In this document: positions 24,279 to 33,138 of the stretch, one piece after another
How the letters are laid out: each line of letters begins with the position of its first letter
How positions within the stretch are numbered: the first letter of the stretch is position 1
Source of the DNA: JAISGQ01 sp045604945
Lineage (GTDB): Bacteria; Bacillota; Clostridia; Oscillospirales; Acutalibacteraceae
DNA: 64,000 nt
Assembly: GCA_045604945.1 (NCBI GenBank)
Contig: JAZUPA010000076.1
Location: forward strand, 1 to 64,000
Direction: 5' to 3'
Notes under the pieces: generated by a model
What the model was told of the DNA's origin: nothing
Seen by the model: the letters and a program-made list of their open reading frames with translations, nothing else
The model's database searches: none
Program-made: the position numbers and the translations under genes

Positions 24279-25778
24279 ATGCCTGATAAAAAATATATAA
24301 TGGCTATGGACCAGGGAACAACCAGTTCCAGATGCATAATTTTTGATACAGATGGCAAGGCCGTCGGCAGCTATCAGGAGGAGTTTGAGCAGATTTTCCC
24401 TCAGCCGGGCTTTGTTGAGCACAATCCCATGGAGATTCTTTCATCTCAGATGAATTCTGCCAGAATGGCAATGAGCGATGCGGGAATCACAGCTGATGAA
24501 ATTGCTGCAATAGGAATTACCAACCAGCGTGAAACAGTAATTGCATGGCAGCGCTCAACGGGCAAGCCCGTATATAATGCCATTGTATGGCAGTGCCGAC
24601 GCAGTGCGCCTTTCTGTGAGAAGCTCAAGGCTGACGGCACTGCGGACTATATAAAAGAGAAAACAGGTCTTATTATAGACGCCTATTTCTCCGGTACCAA
24701 AATGAAGTGGATACTTGATAATGTGCCTGAAGCAGGACGGCTCAATGAAGAGGGAGACCTTTGCTTTGGTACAGTTGATTCCTGGCTTCTCTGGAATCTT
24801 ACAGGGGGAAAGGTTCACGCAACCGACATCACCAACGCTTCGCGCACGATGCTTTTTGACATTCATAAGAGAGACTGGGATGATAAGCTTCTTGACATTA
24901 TGGGTGTCAGAAGAGAATCACTGCCTGAAGTCAGGGCAAGTGCAGGATATTTCGGAACAAGTGTTGAATCCATACTGGGTGCGGAAATTCCCATTACAGG
25001 CATTGCAGGAGACCAGCACGCGGCGACCTTCGGTCAGTGCTGCTTTGAAGAAGGCAGCGCAAAGAACACCTATGGCACAGGCTGCTTTATTCTTATGAAT
25101 ACAGGAGACAAGCCTATAGTTTCCGAAAGCGGACTTCTGACAACAGTCTGCTGGCAGCTGGGAGACAAGGTTACATATGCTCTTGAGGGCAGTGCCTTCA
25201 ATGCAGGCAGTGCGATAAAGTGGCTTCGCGATGAGCTTCATATAATTGAATCTCCGCAGCAGGCAGATGCCTTTGCTGAGGAAGTCGATAACAGCTACGG
25301 CCTCAGCTTTGTTCCTGCCTTTACAGGTCTGGGTGCGCCTTACTGGGATATGTATGCAAGGGGTGTTCTGCTTGGAATAACCCGAGGAACTTCGAATAAG
25401 CATATTGCCCGCGCGGTGCTTGAAAGTATAGCACTTCAGTGCTACGACCTTTTCAGAGCTATGGAAAAGGATTCAGGCATCAGCCTTACAGAAATCAAGG
25501 TTGACGGCGGGGTAAGCAACAGCCGCTTTGTAATGCAGCTGCAGGCAGACCTGCTGGGTCTTGATGTTGTAAGACCTTCCTTTGTTGAAACTACTGCTCT
25601 CGGTGCTGCGTATTTTGCAGGAATCGGTGCAGGTATCTGGCACGACCTTGAGGAGCTGCGCTCTGTATGGGAGCTTGGCAGACGTTTTGAACCTTCCGTC
25701 AGCCGCGAAGCTGCTGAAAAACAGATACAGCTCTGGCACAGAGCCGTTGAACGCAGCATGAGCTGGGTCGGCGAATAA
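24279..25778 (+). CDS. glpK: Glycerol kinase
   Basis: The 499-residue FGGY-family kinase has AMDQGTTSSRCIIFD at the N-terminus, TNQRETVIAWQRSTGKPVYNAIVWQ with glycerol-contacting residues, and FVPAFTGLGAPYWDMYARG, the standard GlpK signature. It phosphorylates glycerol to sn-glycerol-3-phosphate. GlpK of low-GC Gram-positives is often activated by phosphorylation of a histidine near residue 230, and AGDQHAATFGQ is present in that region. No glpF or glpD is adjacent. Confidence 0.96.
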   Translation: MPDKKYIMAMDQGTTSSRCIIFDTDGKAVGSYQEEFEQIFPQPGFVEHNPMEILSSQMNSARMAMSDAGITADEIAAIGITNQRETVIAWQRSTGKPVYNAIVWQCRRSAPFCEKLKADGTADYIKEKTGLIIDAYFSGTKMKWILDNVPEAGRLNEEGDLCFGTVDSWLLWNLTGGKVHATDITNASRTMLFDIHKRDWDDKLLDIMGVRRESLPEVRASAGYFGTSVESILGAEIPITGIAGDQHAATFGQCCFEEGSAKNTYGTGCFILMNTGDKPIVSESGLLTTVCWQLGDKVTYALEGSAFNAGSAIKWLRDELHIIESPQQADAFAEEVDNSYGLSFVPAFTGLGAPYWDMYARGVLLGITRGTSNKHIARAVLESIALQCYDLFRAMEKDSGISLTEIKVDGGVSNSRFVMQLQADLLGLDVVRPSFVETTALGAAYFAGIGAGIWHDLEELRSVWELGRRFEPSVSREAAEKQIQLWHRAVERSMSWVGE

Positions 25779-25800
25779 TTATTCCTGCTACAAAAACCGA

Positions 25801-25829
25801 TTGAAATACCCTGAATGCTCTGATATAAT
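25801..25829 (+). promoter_or_regulatory. SigA-type promoter for the membrane protein-nrdG unit
   Basis: TTGAAA, 17 bases, TATAAT with a TGA extended -10, 24 bases before the TTG start. Confidence 0.75.
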
Positions 25830-25853
25830 TTAAGGTGAAATGAGGTGTATATA

Positions 25854-26747
25854 TTGGTTACTCCAAAATCAATAAAGACTACAGCCAAGGCGCAGCTTTC
25901 GCGAAACTGGTTCAAGGCGTTTGTAGCCATGGGATTTCTTCTTATGGCATCCCTCAGCATCTATCTTGCTGAGCAGCTTATTAATTCGCTCCTTTCAGGT
26001 TACGGCATCATAAAGGAAATATCTATTTCCGACGAGGCACTGGATGGTATAGGCAGCTTTTCTGCTGAGATAGTAAGTGCTGTTACCAGCGATTCCTTCA
26101 TGCTCAGCGGTATGATCATGCTGTTATTCCTGCTTGTGAGATTTGTTATCCTTTCGCCGCTTGAAATGGGCGAGACCAAGTGGTATTACAGCGTGGCAAA
26201 GGGTTCAAGAACCCATCTGAGAAAGATGTTCTTCTATTTTGGCTCCAACGAAGGATATATTTCACTTGTTTTCTTTAAAATAGGTCAGCTGATACGTCAG
26301 ATAGCATACGGTCTGGTGGCTTTTCTTGCTGCTATTGCCGCACTGAGCCTTTCGATCTATCAGTTTACAATCTATTACAACAGCGGAATTGAGGAAGATA
26401 TGCAGAAGGCGTTTCTTTATCTGGCTGTTACCGCTGTACTTGCCTTGCTTGGCGTTGTACTTTATGTACTTCTCATGCTCAAATATTTCCTTGCTGAATA
26501 TCTTTTTGCTTCAATGAACGATTTTGGCGGCGGATTCAGACAGATCAACTCCTGCTTTGCCCGCTCCAAGGAGCTTATGTCGGGGCAGACAGGCAGAGTT
26601 ATAGCGCTTATTATAAGCTTTATTCCTCTTATGATCTCATGTATTCTTATTTTCCCAATTCTGTATGTGTACCCCTATATGAAAGCTTCTCTTGCTGCTC
26701 TTGCCAGAACAATTATCAAGGAAGCTCGAAACGACGATAACAAGTGA
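25854..26747 (+). CDS. Multi-pass membrane protein of unknown function (DUF975-like layout)
   Basis: The 297-residue protein has about five hydrophobic segments and the N-terminal pattern SIKTTAKAQLSRNWFKAF, reminiscent of DUF975 membrane proteins. The family call is tentative. TTG 25854 is preferred, with GAGGTG 6 bases upstream; the in-frame GTG at 25845 lies inside that site. The stop precedes the nrdG start by 17 bases and both share a promoter, a pairing without obvious functional logic. Confidence 0.65.
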   Translation: MVTPKSIKTTAKAQLSRNWFKAFVAMGFLLMASLSIYLAEQLINSLLSGYGIIKEISISDEALDGIGSFSAEIVSAVTSDSFMLSGMIMLLFLLVRFVILSPLEMGETKWYYSVAKGSRTHLRKMFFYFGSNEGYISLVFFKIGQLIRQIAYGLVAFLAAIAALSLSIYQFTIYYNSGIEEDMQKAFLYLAVTAVLALLGVVLYVLLMLKYFLAEYLFASMNDFGGGFRQINSCFARSKELMSGQTGRVIALIISFIPLMISCILIFPILYVYPYMKASLAALARTIIKEARNDDNK

Positions 26748-26764
26748 TAATCGGAGGTACTACT

Positions 26765-27271
26765 GTGAGCAGAATCAAGCTTTCGGGAATTGAGCCCGAG
26801 TCGATTGTGGACGGACCGGGATTCCGTTTTGTACTTTTCACTCAGGGATGCAGACACAACTGTGAGGGGTGTCATAATCCTCAGACACACGATCCTGAGG
26901 GAGGATATTTTGAGGAAACTGACAATCTCATTCCTCAGATTCAGAAAAATCCGCTTATAAAGGGAATTACCTTGTCAGGCGGCGAGCCCTTTGACCAGGC
27001 AGAAGCGCTGCTGGATTTTGCAGAAAAGGTCAGAGCCCTTGGATACAGTATTTTTGCATACAGCGGATATACCTTCGAGCAGCTGCTTGAAGGCGGCAAA
27101 ACCAGGGAAGCATGGATAAAGCTTCTTGAGATGTGCGACACTCTTGTCGATGGACGTTTTGAAATCAGCCAGCGCAGTCTGGAGCTTGTTTTCAGAGGTT
27201 CACGCAATCAGAGAATAATCGACGTTAAGAAATCTCTGGAAGCGGGAAAAGTTATAGAAGCCAATATATAA
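26765..27271 (+). CDS. nrdG: Anaerobic ribonucleotide reductase activating protein
   Basis: At 168 residues this is a small radical-SAM enzyme with the CRHNCEGCHNPQTH cluster motif (C-x3-C-x2-C), the GPGFRFVLFTQGC lead-in and TLSGGEPF, the GGE SAM-binding motif. It generates the glycyl radical on NrdD. The start is GTG 26765 with GGAGG 7 bases upstream. nrdD, usually adjacent, is absent from the window, so the activase is uncoupled from its substrate gene. Confidence 0.9.
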   Translation: MSRIKLSGIEPESIVDGPGFRFVLFTQGCRHNCEGCHNPQTHDPEGGYFEETDNLIPQIQKNPLIKGITLSGGEPFDQAEALLDFAEKVRALGYSIFAYSGYTFEQLLEGGKTREAWIKLLEMCDTLVDGRFEISQRSLELVFRGSRNQRIIDVKKSLEAGKVIEANI

Positions 27272-27308
27272 AAAATCAGCAGAACTTGAGAAATCCAAGT
27301 TCTGCTGA
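27271..27308 (-). terminator. Terminator of the minus-strand Lys/Glu-rich membrane gene
   Basis: TCAGCAGAACTTG and CAAGTTCTGCTGA form a 13-bp stem with a 7-base loop. The T-run follows on the minus strand (GATTTTTTATAT), overlapping the nrdG stop. On the plus strand it is followed by A residues. Confidence 0.85.
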
Positions 27309-27312
27309 AAAA

Positions 27313-27834
27313 TTAGAACGAAGTCAATATGACTGCCACAAGGATAGCGAGCATTCCGAGAGCGAGGGGGACAGCACCCTTTTTGCCCTTCTTGATGAGC
27401 ACTGCGCCGAAAATGACAGCACTGGCGCCGAGCACGATTCCGATAAAAGGCAGATAAGCTTTTGCTGCCTGCCAGGCGTAAGCCTTGCTGTCAACGAGCA
27501 TTTCAACACAGGAAAGAATGAAAGCTATCGCTACAGAAGCGCCGCCCCAGATAACAGCCAGCTTTTCAGAGTTCGGCTTCTTTTTCTCACCTGCGGCAGC
27601 TTTTGCAGGTGCAGCAGGCTCTTCCTTCTTTACCTCAGCAACAGGCTGCTTTTCAGGTGCCTTTTCTTCTTTGGGCTGAGCTTTCTCTTCAGGCTTTGTA
27701 TCATCGGTCTTTTCGTACTTTACCTCAGGATCGAATTCCTTTGCAATAGCCTCGTCATCGTAAGCTTCCTTGCCCTCGAGTCTGGCTCTTGCTTTAGTCA
27801 GCTCTTCCAAAAACTTCTCTTCAAAGTTTTCCAT
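27313..27834 (-). CDS. Membrane protein with charged Lys/Glu/Ala/Pro N-terminal region
   Basis: The 173-residue protein starts with MENFEEKFLEELTKARARLE, then about 60 residues rich in Glu, Lys, Pro and Ala without hydrophobic stretches. Three membrane segments in the C-terminal half follow (AVIWGGASVAIAFILSC, YLPFIGIVLGASAVIFG, VPLALGMLAILVAVI). The family was not recognised. The start at 27834 has AGGCGGTG upstream. It is divergent from deoC and has its own promoter and terminator. Confidence 0.65.
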   Translation of the reverse strand: MENFEEKFLEELTKARARLEGKEAYDDEAIAKEFDPEVKYEKTDDTKPEEKAQPKEEKAPEKQPVAEVKKEEPAAPAKAAAGEKKKPNSEKLAVIWGGASVAIAFILSCVEMLVDSKAYAWQAAKAYLPFIGIVLGASAVIFGAVLIKKGKKGAVPLALGMLAILVAVILTSF

Positions 27835-27862
27835 AATACACCGCCTTTGAATCTTTTTTCTT

Positions 27863-27891
27863 ATAATATCATAATAAAAATCAAATATCAA
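27863..27891 (-). promoter_or_regulatory. SigA-type promoter for the Lys/Glu-rich membrane gene
   Basis: On the minus strand TTGATA (27886-27891), 17 bases, TATTAT (27863-27868). The region is very AT-rich, so confidence is moderate. Confidence 0.5.
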
Positions 27892-27912
27892 TAAAAAATC
27901 GGGGTTGATTAT

Positions 27913-28590
27913 ATGGAGTTTGATATCAAAAGAATCCTTTCCGCCTGTGACCATACCTTGCTGAGACAGGATTGCACATGGGAGGAAATCAGAAAAATCT
28001 GTGATGAGGGAATGGAATACGGTACAGCTTCCGTATGTATTCCTGCTTCATTCGTAAAACGCGCATCAGAATATGTGGGCGGCAGAATTCCTGTCTGTAC
28101 GGTTATCGGATTTCCAAACGGCTATTCGACTGCTGCAGTCAAATGCTTTGAAACCGAGGATGCTGTCAAAAACGGCGCGGATGAAATCGATATGGTTATT
28201 AACCTCGGAGACCTGAAAGAAGGAAACTATGAAAGAATCCTTGATGAAATCAACCTTGTCAAGGATGCATGCGGAGGAAAACTACTGAAGGTTATTATAG
28301 AAACATGCCTTCTGACTGATGAGGAGAAGATCAGAATGTGCGAAACTGTCAGCGCTTCCAAAGCTGACTTTATCAAGACTTCCACAGGTTTCTCAAAAGG
28401 CGGAGCGACGGCAGAGGACATCAGTCTTTTTGCAGAGCATGTTGTCAGACCGCTTAAAATCAAGGCTGCAGGCGGTATTGCCACCCTTGAGGATGCACAG
28501 CTCTTCCTGAGCCTCGGCGCGGACAGACTAGGCACCAGCAGAATTATCAGGCTGGCTGCTGAATATATCAAAAACAGGAAAGGAGAATAA
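27913..28590 (+). CDS. deoC: Deoxyribose-phosphate aldolase
   Basis: The 225-residue TIM barrel has DHTLL at the N-terminus, EIDMVINLG, and the Schiff-base lysine region IKTSTGF, with a second lysine in IKAAGGIA. It splits 2-deoxyribose-5-phosphate to acetaldehyde and glyceraldehyde-3-phosphate. It is first in a deoC-deoD-pdp operon for nucleoside salvage; the next gene starts 2 bases after the stop. Confidence 0.95.
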   Translation: MEFDIKRILSACDHTLLRQDCTWEEIRKICDEGMEYGTASVCIPASFVKRASEYVGGRIPVCTVIGFPNGYSTAAVKCFETEDAVKNGADEIDMVINLGDLKEGNYERILDEINLVKDACGGKLLKVIIETCLLTDEEKIRMCETVSASKADFIKTSTGFSKGGATAEDISLFAEHVVRPLKIKAAGGIATLEDAQLFLSLGADRLGTSRIIRLAAEYIKNRKGE

Positions 28591-28592
28591 TT

Positions 28593-29303
28593 ATGCCTAC
28601 AGCACACAACAAAGCCAATGTCGGAGACTTTGCAAAAACAGTTCTTATGCCGGGAGACCCTCTGAGAGCAAAATATATTGCAGAAACATATCTCGAAAAT
28701 TGCAGGCTTGTCAATAATGTAAGAGGTATTCATGGCTATACAGGAACATATAAGGGCGTGCCTGTATCGGTTATGGCAAGCGGCATGGGAATGCCCTCAA
28801 TCGGAATCTACAGCTATGAGCTGTTTTCCTTTTATGAAGTTGAGAATATCATCAGAATCGGCTCAGCAGGAGCTATCAATACAGATGTTCATGTAAGAGA
28901 CATTGTGGTCGGCATGGGCGCCTGCACAAATTCAAATTTTGCTTCTCAGTACAAGCTGCCTGGAACCTTTGCGCCGATTTGCAGCTACAGTCTTCTTGAG
29001 AAGATAACCGAAAACTGCAAGAGCCACGGTGCAAGATACCATGTGGGAAATATTCTCTCTTCTGATACCTTCTACAACGCAGATGAAACCGCAACAGAGC
29101 GTTGGGCGAAGATGGGGGTTATGGCAATAGAAATGGAAGCTGCTGCACTTTATATGAATGCAGCACTGCTAGGTAAAAACGCAATCGCAATCTGCACTAT
29201 TTCAGACCATATCCTCACAGGGGAGGAGCTTTCTGCGGATGAGCGCCAGACATCCTTTGGCCAGATGATGGAGATTGCCCTTGACACTGCGATTTCACTG
29301 TAA
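28593..29303 (+). CDS. deoD: Purine-nucleoside phosphorylase DeoD type
   Basis: At 236 residues it shows the hexameric DeoD signatures GDPLRAKYIAE, GMGMPSIGIYSYEL, RIGSAGAI and EMEAAALYMNA. It cleaves purine (deoxy)ribonucleosides with phosphate. It sits between deoC and pdp, 12 bases from the latter. Confidence 0.95.
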   Translation: MPTAHNKANVGDFAKTVLMPGDPLRAKYIAETYLENCRLVNNVRGIHGYTGTYKGVPVSVMASGMGMPSIGIYSYELFSFYEVENIIRIGSAGAINTDVHVRDIVVGMGACTNSNFASQYKLPGTFAPICSYSLLEKITENCKSHGARYHVGNILSSDTFYNADETATERWAKMGVMAIEMEAAALYMNAALLGKNAIAICTISDHILTGEELSADERQTSFGQMMEIALDTAISL

Positions 29304-29315
29304 GGAGATAGCCTT

Positions 29316-30617
29316 ATGAGAATGTATGATGTCATACACAGGAAAAGAAACGGCGGAGAACTCAGCGACGAAGAAATCTACGAAGTAATAAAGGGTTATA
29401 CAAACGGAGAGATTCCTGATTATCAGATGTCAGCGCTCTGCATGGCGATATTCTATATGGGTATGACCGACAGAGAAACCGCTGTTCTTACCGATGCAAT
29501 GGCTAAATCAGGTGATACCCTTGACCTGTCAGAGCTTGGCGGTGCTACTGTTGACAAGCACTCAACAGGCGGGGTAGGTGATAAGACCACTCTTATTGTA
29601 GCACCCCTGGTGGCATCCCTTGGAGGCATTACTGCAAAAATGTCAGGCAGAGGTCTTGGACACACAGGCGGAACCATAGACAAGCTTGAATCAATTCCGG
29701 GTTTCAGAACAGAAATGAGTTCAGATGAATTTATGTCAACTGTTAAAAACAACGGAATTGCAGTAATTGGACAGAGCAAGAACCTTGCGCCTGCTGATAA
29801 GATGCTCTATGCACTGAGGGATGTTACCGCAACAGTTGACAGCCTTCCGCTTATCGCATCCAGCATTATGAGCAAGAAGCTGGCGTCCGGTGCCAGATCG
29901 ATTGTACTTGATGTAAAGGTCGGCAGCGGAGCGTTTATGAAGACCGTAGAGGATGCCCGAGCTCTTGCCGAAAAGATGACTGACATTGGCAAACGCAATG
30001 GCAGAAATGTGCGTGCTGTGCTTACAAATATGGATGAACCGCTGGGCTTTGCAGTGGGAAACAGCGTTGAAGTTATAGAGGCGCTGGAGGTTTTGAAGGG
30101 TAAAGGACCTGATGATCTTCGAGAGGTGTGTCTTACCCTTGCAACTGAGATGCTTTGCCTTGTTCATGGATGGAACAGAGAAGAAAGCCGTAACAAAGCC
30201 GAAAATTCATTGTTAAGTGGATTGGCTTTACAGGTATTTAAGTCTTGGATTGAAACTCAAGGCGGAGATTTGAGCTATATTGAAGACATTACACGCTTTT
30301 CAAAATGTAAATTCACAATACCTGTTACAGCTGAAGAGTGCGGCTATGTATCATCGATCAATGCCGAGGAAGTTGGTGGCTGTTCTGTGCTGCTGGGAGC
30401 AGGCAGAGCGAGTAAGACGGATGAGATTGACCATGCTGCAGGCATCATTCTTAAAAAGAAGGTCGGAGATAGAATCGAGAAGGGTGATGTTATCGCTGAG
30501 CTTCTTACAAACAGAGAGGATGTAATTTCATCTGCCACTGAAAAGCTTCTTTCAGCGTATACAACAACGCCGGATAAAGTCACAGCAAAACAACTTATCA
30601 TCGACATAATAAGTTAA
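29316..30617 (+). CDS. pdp: Pyrimidine-nucleoside phosphorylase
   Basis: The 433-residue protein has VDKHSTGGVGDKTTL (phosphate-binding), KMSGRGLGHTGGTIDKLE and a C-terminal domain with the usual alpha/beta hammerhead fold. It phosphorolyses uridine and thymidine. The segment around 30165-30340 changes codon habit: all five Leu codons between 30211 and 30273 are TTA or TTG, rare elsewhere in the gene, suggesting a mosaic patch. The gene ends the deo operon. Confidence 0.94.
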   Translation: MRMYDVIHRKRNGGELSDEEIYEVIKGYTNGEIPDYQMSALCMAIFYMGMTDRETAVLTDAMAKSGDTLDLSELGGATVDKHSTGGVGDKTTLIVAPLVASLGGITAKMSGRGLGHTGGTIDKLESIPGFRTEMSSDEFMSTVKNNGIAVIGQSKNLAPADKMLYALRDVTATVDSLPLIASSIMSKKLASGARSIVLDVKVGSGAFMKTVEDARALAEKMTDIGKRNGRNVRAVLTNMDEPLGFAVGNSVEVIEALEVLKGKGPDDLREVCLTLATEMLCLVHGWNREESRNKAENSLLSGLALQVFKSWIETQGGDLSYIEDITRFSKCKFTIPVTAEECGYVSSINAEEVGGCSVLLGAGRASKTDEIDHAAGIILKKKVGDRIEKGDVIAELLTNREDVISSATEKLLSAYTTTPDKVTAKQLIIDIIS

Positions 30618-30650
30618 CATAATTTCTAAAAATTTATCGTAATCAAAATA

Positions 30651-30696
30651 AAACCTCCTGCATATATTTTATGGACATGAAATATGCGGGAGGTTT
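30651..30696 (+). promoter_or_regulatory. Hairpin sequestering the ribosome site of the S1-domain gene
   Basis: Arms 30651-30665 and 30682-30696 pair without interruption over 15 bp (one G-U). The 3' arm ends in GGGAGGTTT, which holds the Shine-Dalgarno sequence for ATG 30702. The 16-base loop is AT-rich. No T-run of terminator quality follows. Confidence 0.75.
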
Positions 30697-30701
30697 ATCA
30701 T

Positions 30702-31625
30702 ATGAAAAAATATCTGCCTGAGGGAAGGCTTATAAGTACACCTGAAAATATCAGTGCGCTTTCATCCTGTGCTGCACTTGCAACAGCAATGACAGAACGA
30801 AGGATTCTCGAAGCAAGAGCAGTGCTTTGTGACGGCAGACATAATCTTATTGTTGATCTGGGATGCATGAAGGGTGTTATCAAGCGTGAAGAGGGTGCAA
30901 GGGGTATTGCTGAGGGTAAGGTGCGTGATATTGCGGTGATTTCGCGGGTCGGGAAACCCGTCTGCTTCTATGTTGAAAGCATTACTTCCGATTCAAACGG
31001 TGTTCCTTATGCTCTGCTTTCGAGAAGGGCTGTGCAGGAAGACTGCGTCAGAAATTACATAGACAGGCTTGTATCAGGGGATGTAATTGATGCGACAGTT
31101 ACCCATCTTGAGCCCTTCGGTGCTTTTGTTGATATCGGCTGCGGTCTGCCTTCCATGGTGAGTATTGACCTGATTTCCGTTTCGCGCATAGCTCATCCCC
31201 GTGACAGGCTTTCGGTTGGAATGGAAATACGCGCTGTTGTCAAAAGCAATGAGTGTGACGGGCGTGTTGTGCTGTCACACCGCGAATTACTCGGCACATG
31301 GAGTGAAAATGCCGCTCGCTTCAAGGTCGGAGAGACTGTTACAGGGGTTGTTCGTTCTATTGAAGAATACGGTATCTTTGTTGAGATTGCGCCTAATCTG
31401 GCGGGTCTTGCAGAGAGCAGGGAGGGAGTATGCATCGGTCATTTTGCAAGTGTGTATATAAAAAGCATTATCCCTGAACGAATGAAGGTAAAGCTTGTGC
31501 TGGTTGATACCTTCAGAGCAGATGCAGCCCCATCGGCACCTGATTATTTCTTTCACGGCGATCATATTGATTCATTCTGTTACTCTCCAAAGGAATGTGA
31601 TCGGATTATTGAGACAATTTTCTGA
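30702..31625 (+). CDS. S1 RNA-binding domain protein (two S1 repeats)
   Basis: The 307-residue protein carries two consecutive S1 motifs, DVIDATVTHLEPFGAFVDIG and a second at GETVTGVVRSIEEYGIFVEI, after an N-terminal region of about 100 residues with a third, degenerate candidate. It is too short for ribosomal protein S1 and is probably an S1-like RNA-binding factor. ATG 30702 is chosen, with GGGAGG 8 bases before; ATG 30684 lies in the hairpin arm. It is flanked by the RBS hairpin and a terminator. Confidence 0.8.
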   Translation: MKKYLPEGRLISTPENISALSSCAALATAMTERRILEARAVLCDGRHNLIVDLGCMKGVIKREEGARGIAEGKVRDIAVISRVGKPVCFYVESITSDSNGVPYALLSRRAVQEDCVRNYIDRLVSGDVIDATVTHLEPFGAFVDIGCGLPSMVSIDLISVSRIAHPRDRLSVGMEIRAVVKSNECDGRVVLSHRELLGTWSENAARFKVGETVTGVVRSIEEYGIFVEIAPNLAGLAESREGVCIGHFASVYIKSIIPERMKVKLVLVDTFRADAAPSAPDYFFHGDHIDSFCYSPKECDRIIETIF

Positions 31626-31632
31626 TTTTACC

Positions 31633-31674
31633 GCCTCTTTTTGCTTCTTTTTCTGCAAAAAGAGGCGTGTTTTT
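31633..31674 (+). terminator. Terminator after the S1-domain gene
   Basis: GCCTCTTTTTGC and GCAAAAAGAGGC form a perfect 12-bp stem, followed by GTGTTTTTAT. Confidence 0.92.
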
Positions 31675-31695
31675 ATAATTTTATACATGAATATA

Positions 31696-31724
31696 TTGTG
31701 TATATACATTCTGTGTGCTATAAT
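31696..31724 (+). promoter_or_regulatory. SigA-type promoter of the nusB-recN operon
   Basis: TTGTGT, 17 bases, TATAAT with a TGC extended -10. It lies 61 bases upstream of nusB and is the only clear promoter before the ten overlapping genes that follow. Confidence 0.75.
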
Positions 31725-31785
31725 AATTAAGTATGATACGCCTTTGAAAAACACGCATAAATATAAGCATCTGGAGGATTTTACC

Positions 31786-32181
31786 GTGAGCCGAAGAAAA
31801 AACAGAGAGCAGGCATTTCTGCTTATTTTTGAAAAATCATTCACTGAATATGATATTCCCGAAATTATTGCCCTTGCAATAGAGAGCCGTGACCTGATTC
31901 TTGACGAAGAAGTCAAGGTCAAGGTTGAGAGTGTCTTTGATAATCTCGAGACAATCGATGCTGCAATTGACAGAAACTTGAAGGGCAGAACAGGCAGCCG
32001 AGTTTCTCCTGTTGCGAGGTCTCTGATGCGTCTTGCAGCCTATGAAATTTTGTTCGATTCTGAAATTGATGCACCTGTTTCCATCAGCGAAGCAGTTATT
32101 CTTGCAAAGAAATACGCTACAAACGAAGAAGCTTCCTTTATCAACGGCGTATTAAGCTCTGTCTCCAAAGAGGTACTTTAA
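31786..32181 (+). CDS. nusB: Transcription antitermination factor NusB
   Basis: The 131-residue all-helical protein begins SRRKNREQAFLLIF and contains AARSLMRLA-type and PVSISEAVILAKKYA motifs of NusB. It acts with NusA/E/G in rRNA antitermination. GTG 31786 is the start, with GGAGG 8 bases upstream. It heads the conserved cluster and abuts the next gene with no gap. Confidence 0.9.
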   Translation: MSRRKNREQAFLLIFEKSFTEYDIPEIIALAIESRDLILDEEVKVKVESVFDNLETIDAAIDRNLKGRTGSRVSPVARSLMRLAAYEILFDSEIDAPVSISEAVILAKKYATNEEASFINGVLSSVSKEVL

Positions 32182-33138
32182 ATGATTGCCTGTCTTGGTA
32201 TAGATACCAGTAATTACACCACTTCCACAGCACTGTATCTGCCTGATTCCCACTCCATGTTGTCGCAGAAAAAGCTTCTCCCTGTTAAGGAGGGTGAGAT
32301 TGGAGTGCGTCAGAATGACGCTGTTTTTCATCATGTGAAGCAGATTTCACCGCTCTTTGAGGAGCTTATGAGTCTCAGCGATGCGGAGATAGGCTGCATC
32401 GGCGTTTCGACCAGACCGAGACCCATTGAGGGCTCATATATGCCCTGCTTTGAGGTGGGTATTTCCTTTGCCAGAACCCTCGGAAGTGTCCTTGGAGTGC
32501 CTGTTTACAGCTTCTCACATCAGGAGGGGCATATTGCGGCTGCGCTTTATTCGGCAGACTGCTATGACACTATAGGCGACCGATTTTATGCTTTCCATGT
32601 TTCAGGCGGTACCACTGAGGCGCTTCTTGTAACAAAGCATGATTACGGGTTTTCTGCAGAAAAGCTGGCAGGATCACTTGATCTCAAGGCAGGTCAGGTA
32701 ATCGACAGAACTGCAAATATGCTGGGACTGCCGTTTCCGGGCGGAGTTCACCTTGAAAAGCTTGCACTGCAGTGCAGCGAAAAGGTTAAATGCAGACCTA
32801 CCATGAAGGGCGCTGACTGCTGCCTTTCCGGCGTTGAGAATAAATGCCGCACTCTGTTTGAAAAAGGTGCGGAGCCTTCGCTTGTTGCAAGGACATGCCT
32901 CGAATATGTAAGAGTATCCCTTGAAGCCATGACCGAAAAGCTTCTCGAAAGAGAAAAGCTTCCCTTGCTTTTCGCAGGCGGAGTAATGTCCAATTCAATT
33001 ATCAGAGAGTCCTTCACAGACAGATTCGGTGCTTATTTTGCAATGCCGGAATATTCCACCGACAATGCCTGCGGAATCGCTCTCCTTTCCCATAAGGCAG
33101 GTGAAAAGCTTGCAGAGACTGACAGTTTCTCAGGTTAA
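32182..33138 (+). CDS. TsaD/Gcp-family paralogue (M22 ASKHA fold)
   Basis: The 318-residue protein has the ASKHA ATPase start CLGIDTSNYTTS, the metal ligand motif HQEGH (H-x3-H as in TsaD) and HVSGGTTEALLV. It is clearly related to TsaD, which makes t6A on tRNA, but differs in length and flanking motifs. Genes like this are known between nusB and xseA in Clostridia and are probably a second, unassigned paralogue. The true tsaD is not in the window. It overlaps xseA by 29 bases. Confidence 0.75.
   Translation: MIACLGIDTSNYTTSTALYLPDSHSMLSQKKLLPVKEGEIGVRQNDAVFHHVKQISPLFEELMSLSDAEIGCIGVSTRPRPIEGSYMPCFEVGISFARTLGSVLGVPVYSFSHQEGHIAAALYSADCYDTIGDRFYAFHVSGGTTEALLVTKHDYGFSAEKLAGSLDLKAGQVIDRTANMLGLPFPGGVHLEKLALQCSEKVKCRPTMKGADCCLSGVENKCRTLFEKGAEPSLVARTCLEYVRVSLEAMTEKLLEREKLPLLFAGGVMSNSIIRESFTDRFGAYFAMPEYSTDNACGIALLSHKAGEKLAETDSFSG

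Noticed and set aside
27841..27912. A deoC promoter at TATAAT 27862-27867.
   Set aside because: No -35 at an acceptable distance on the plus strand; the region is AT-rich and better explained by the divergent minus-strand promoter.
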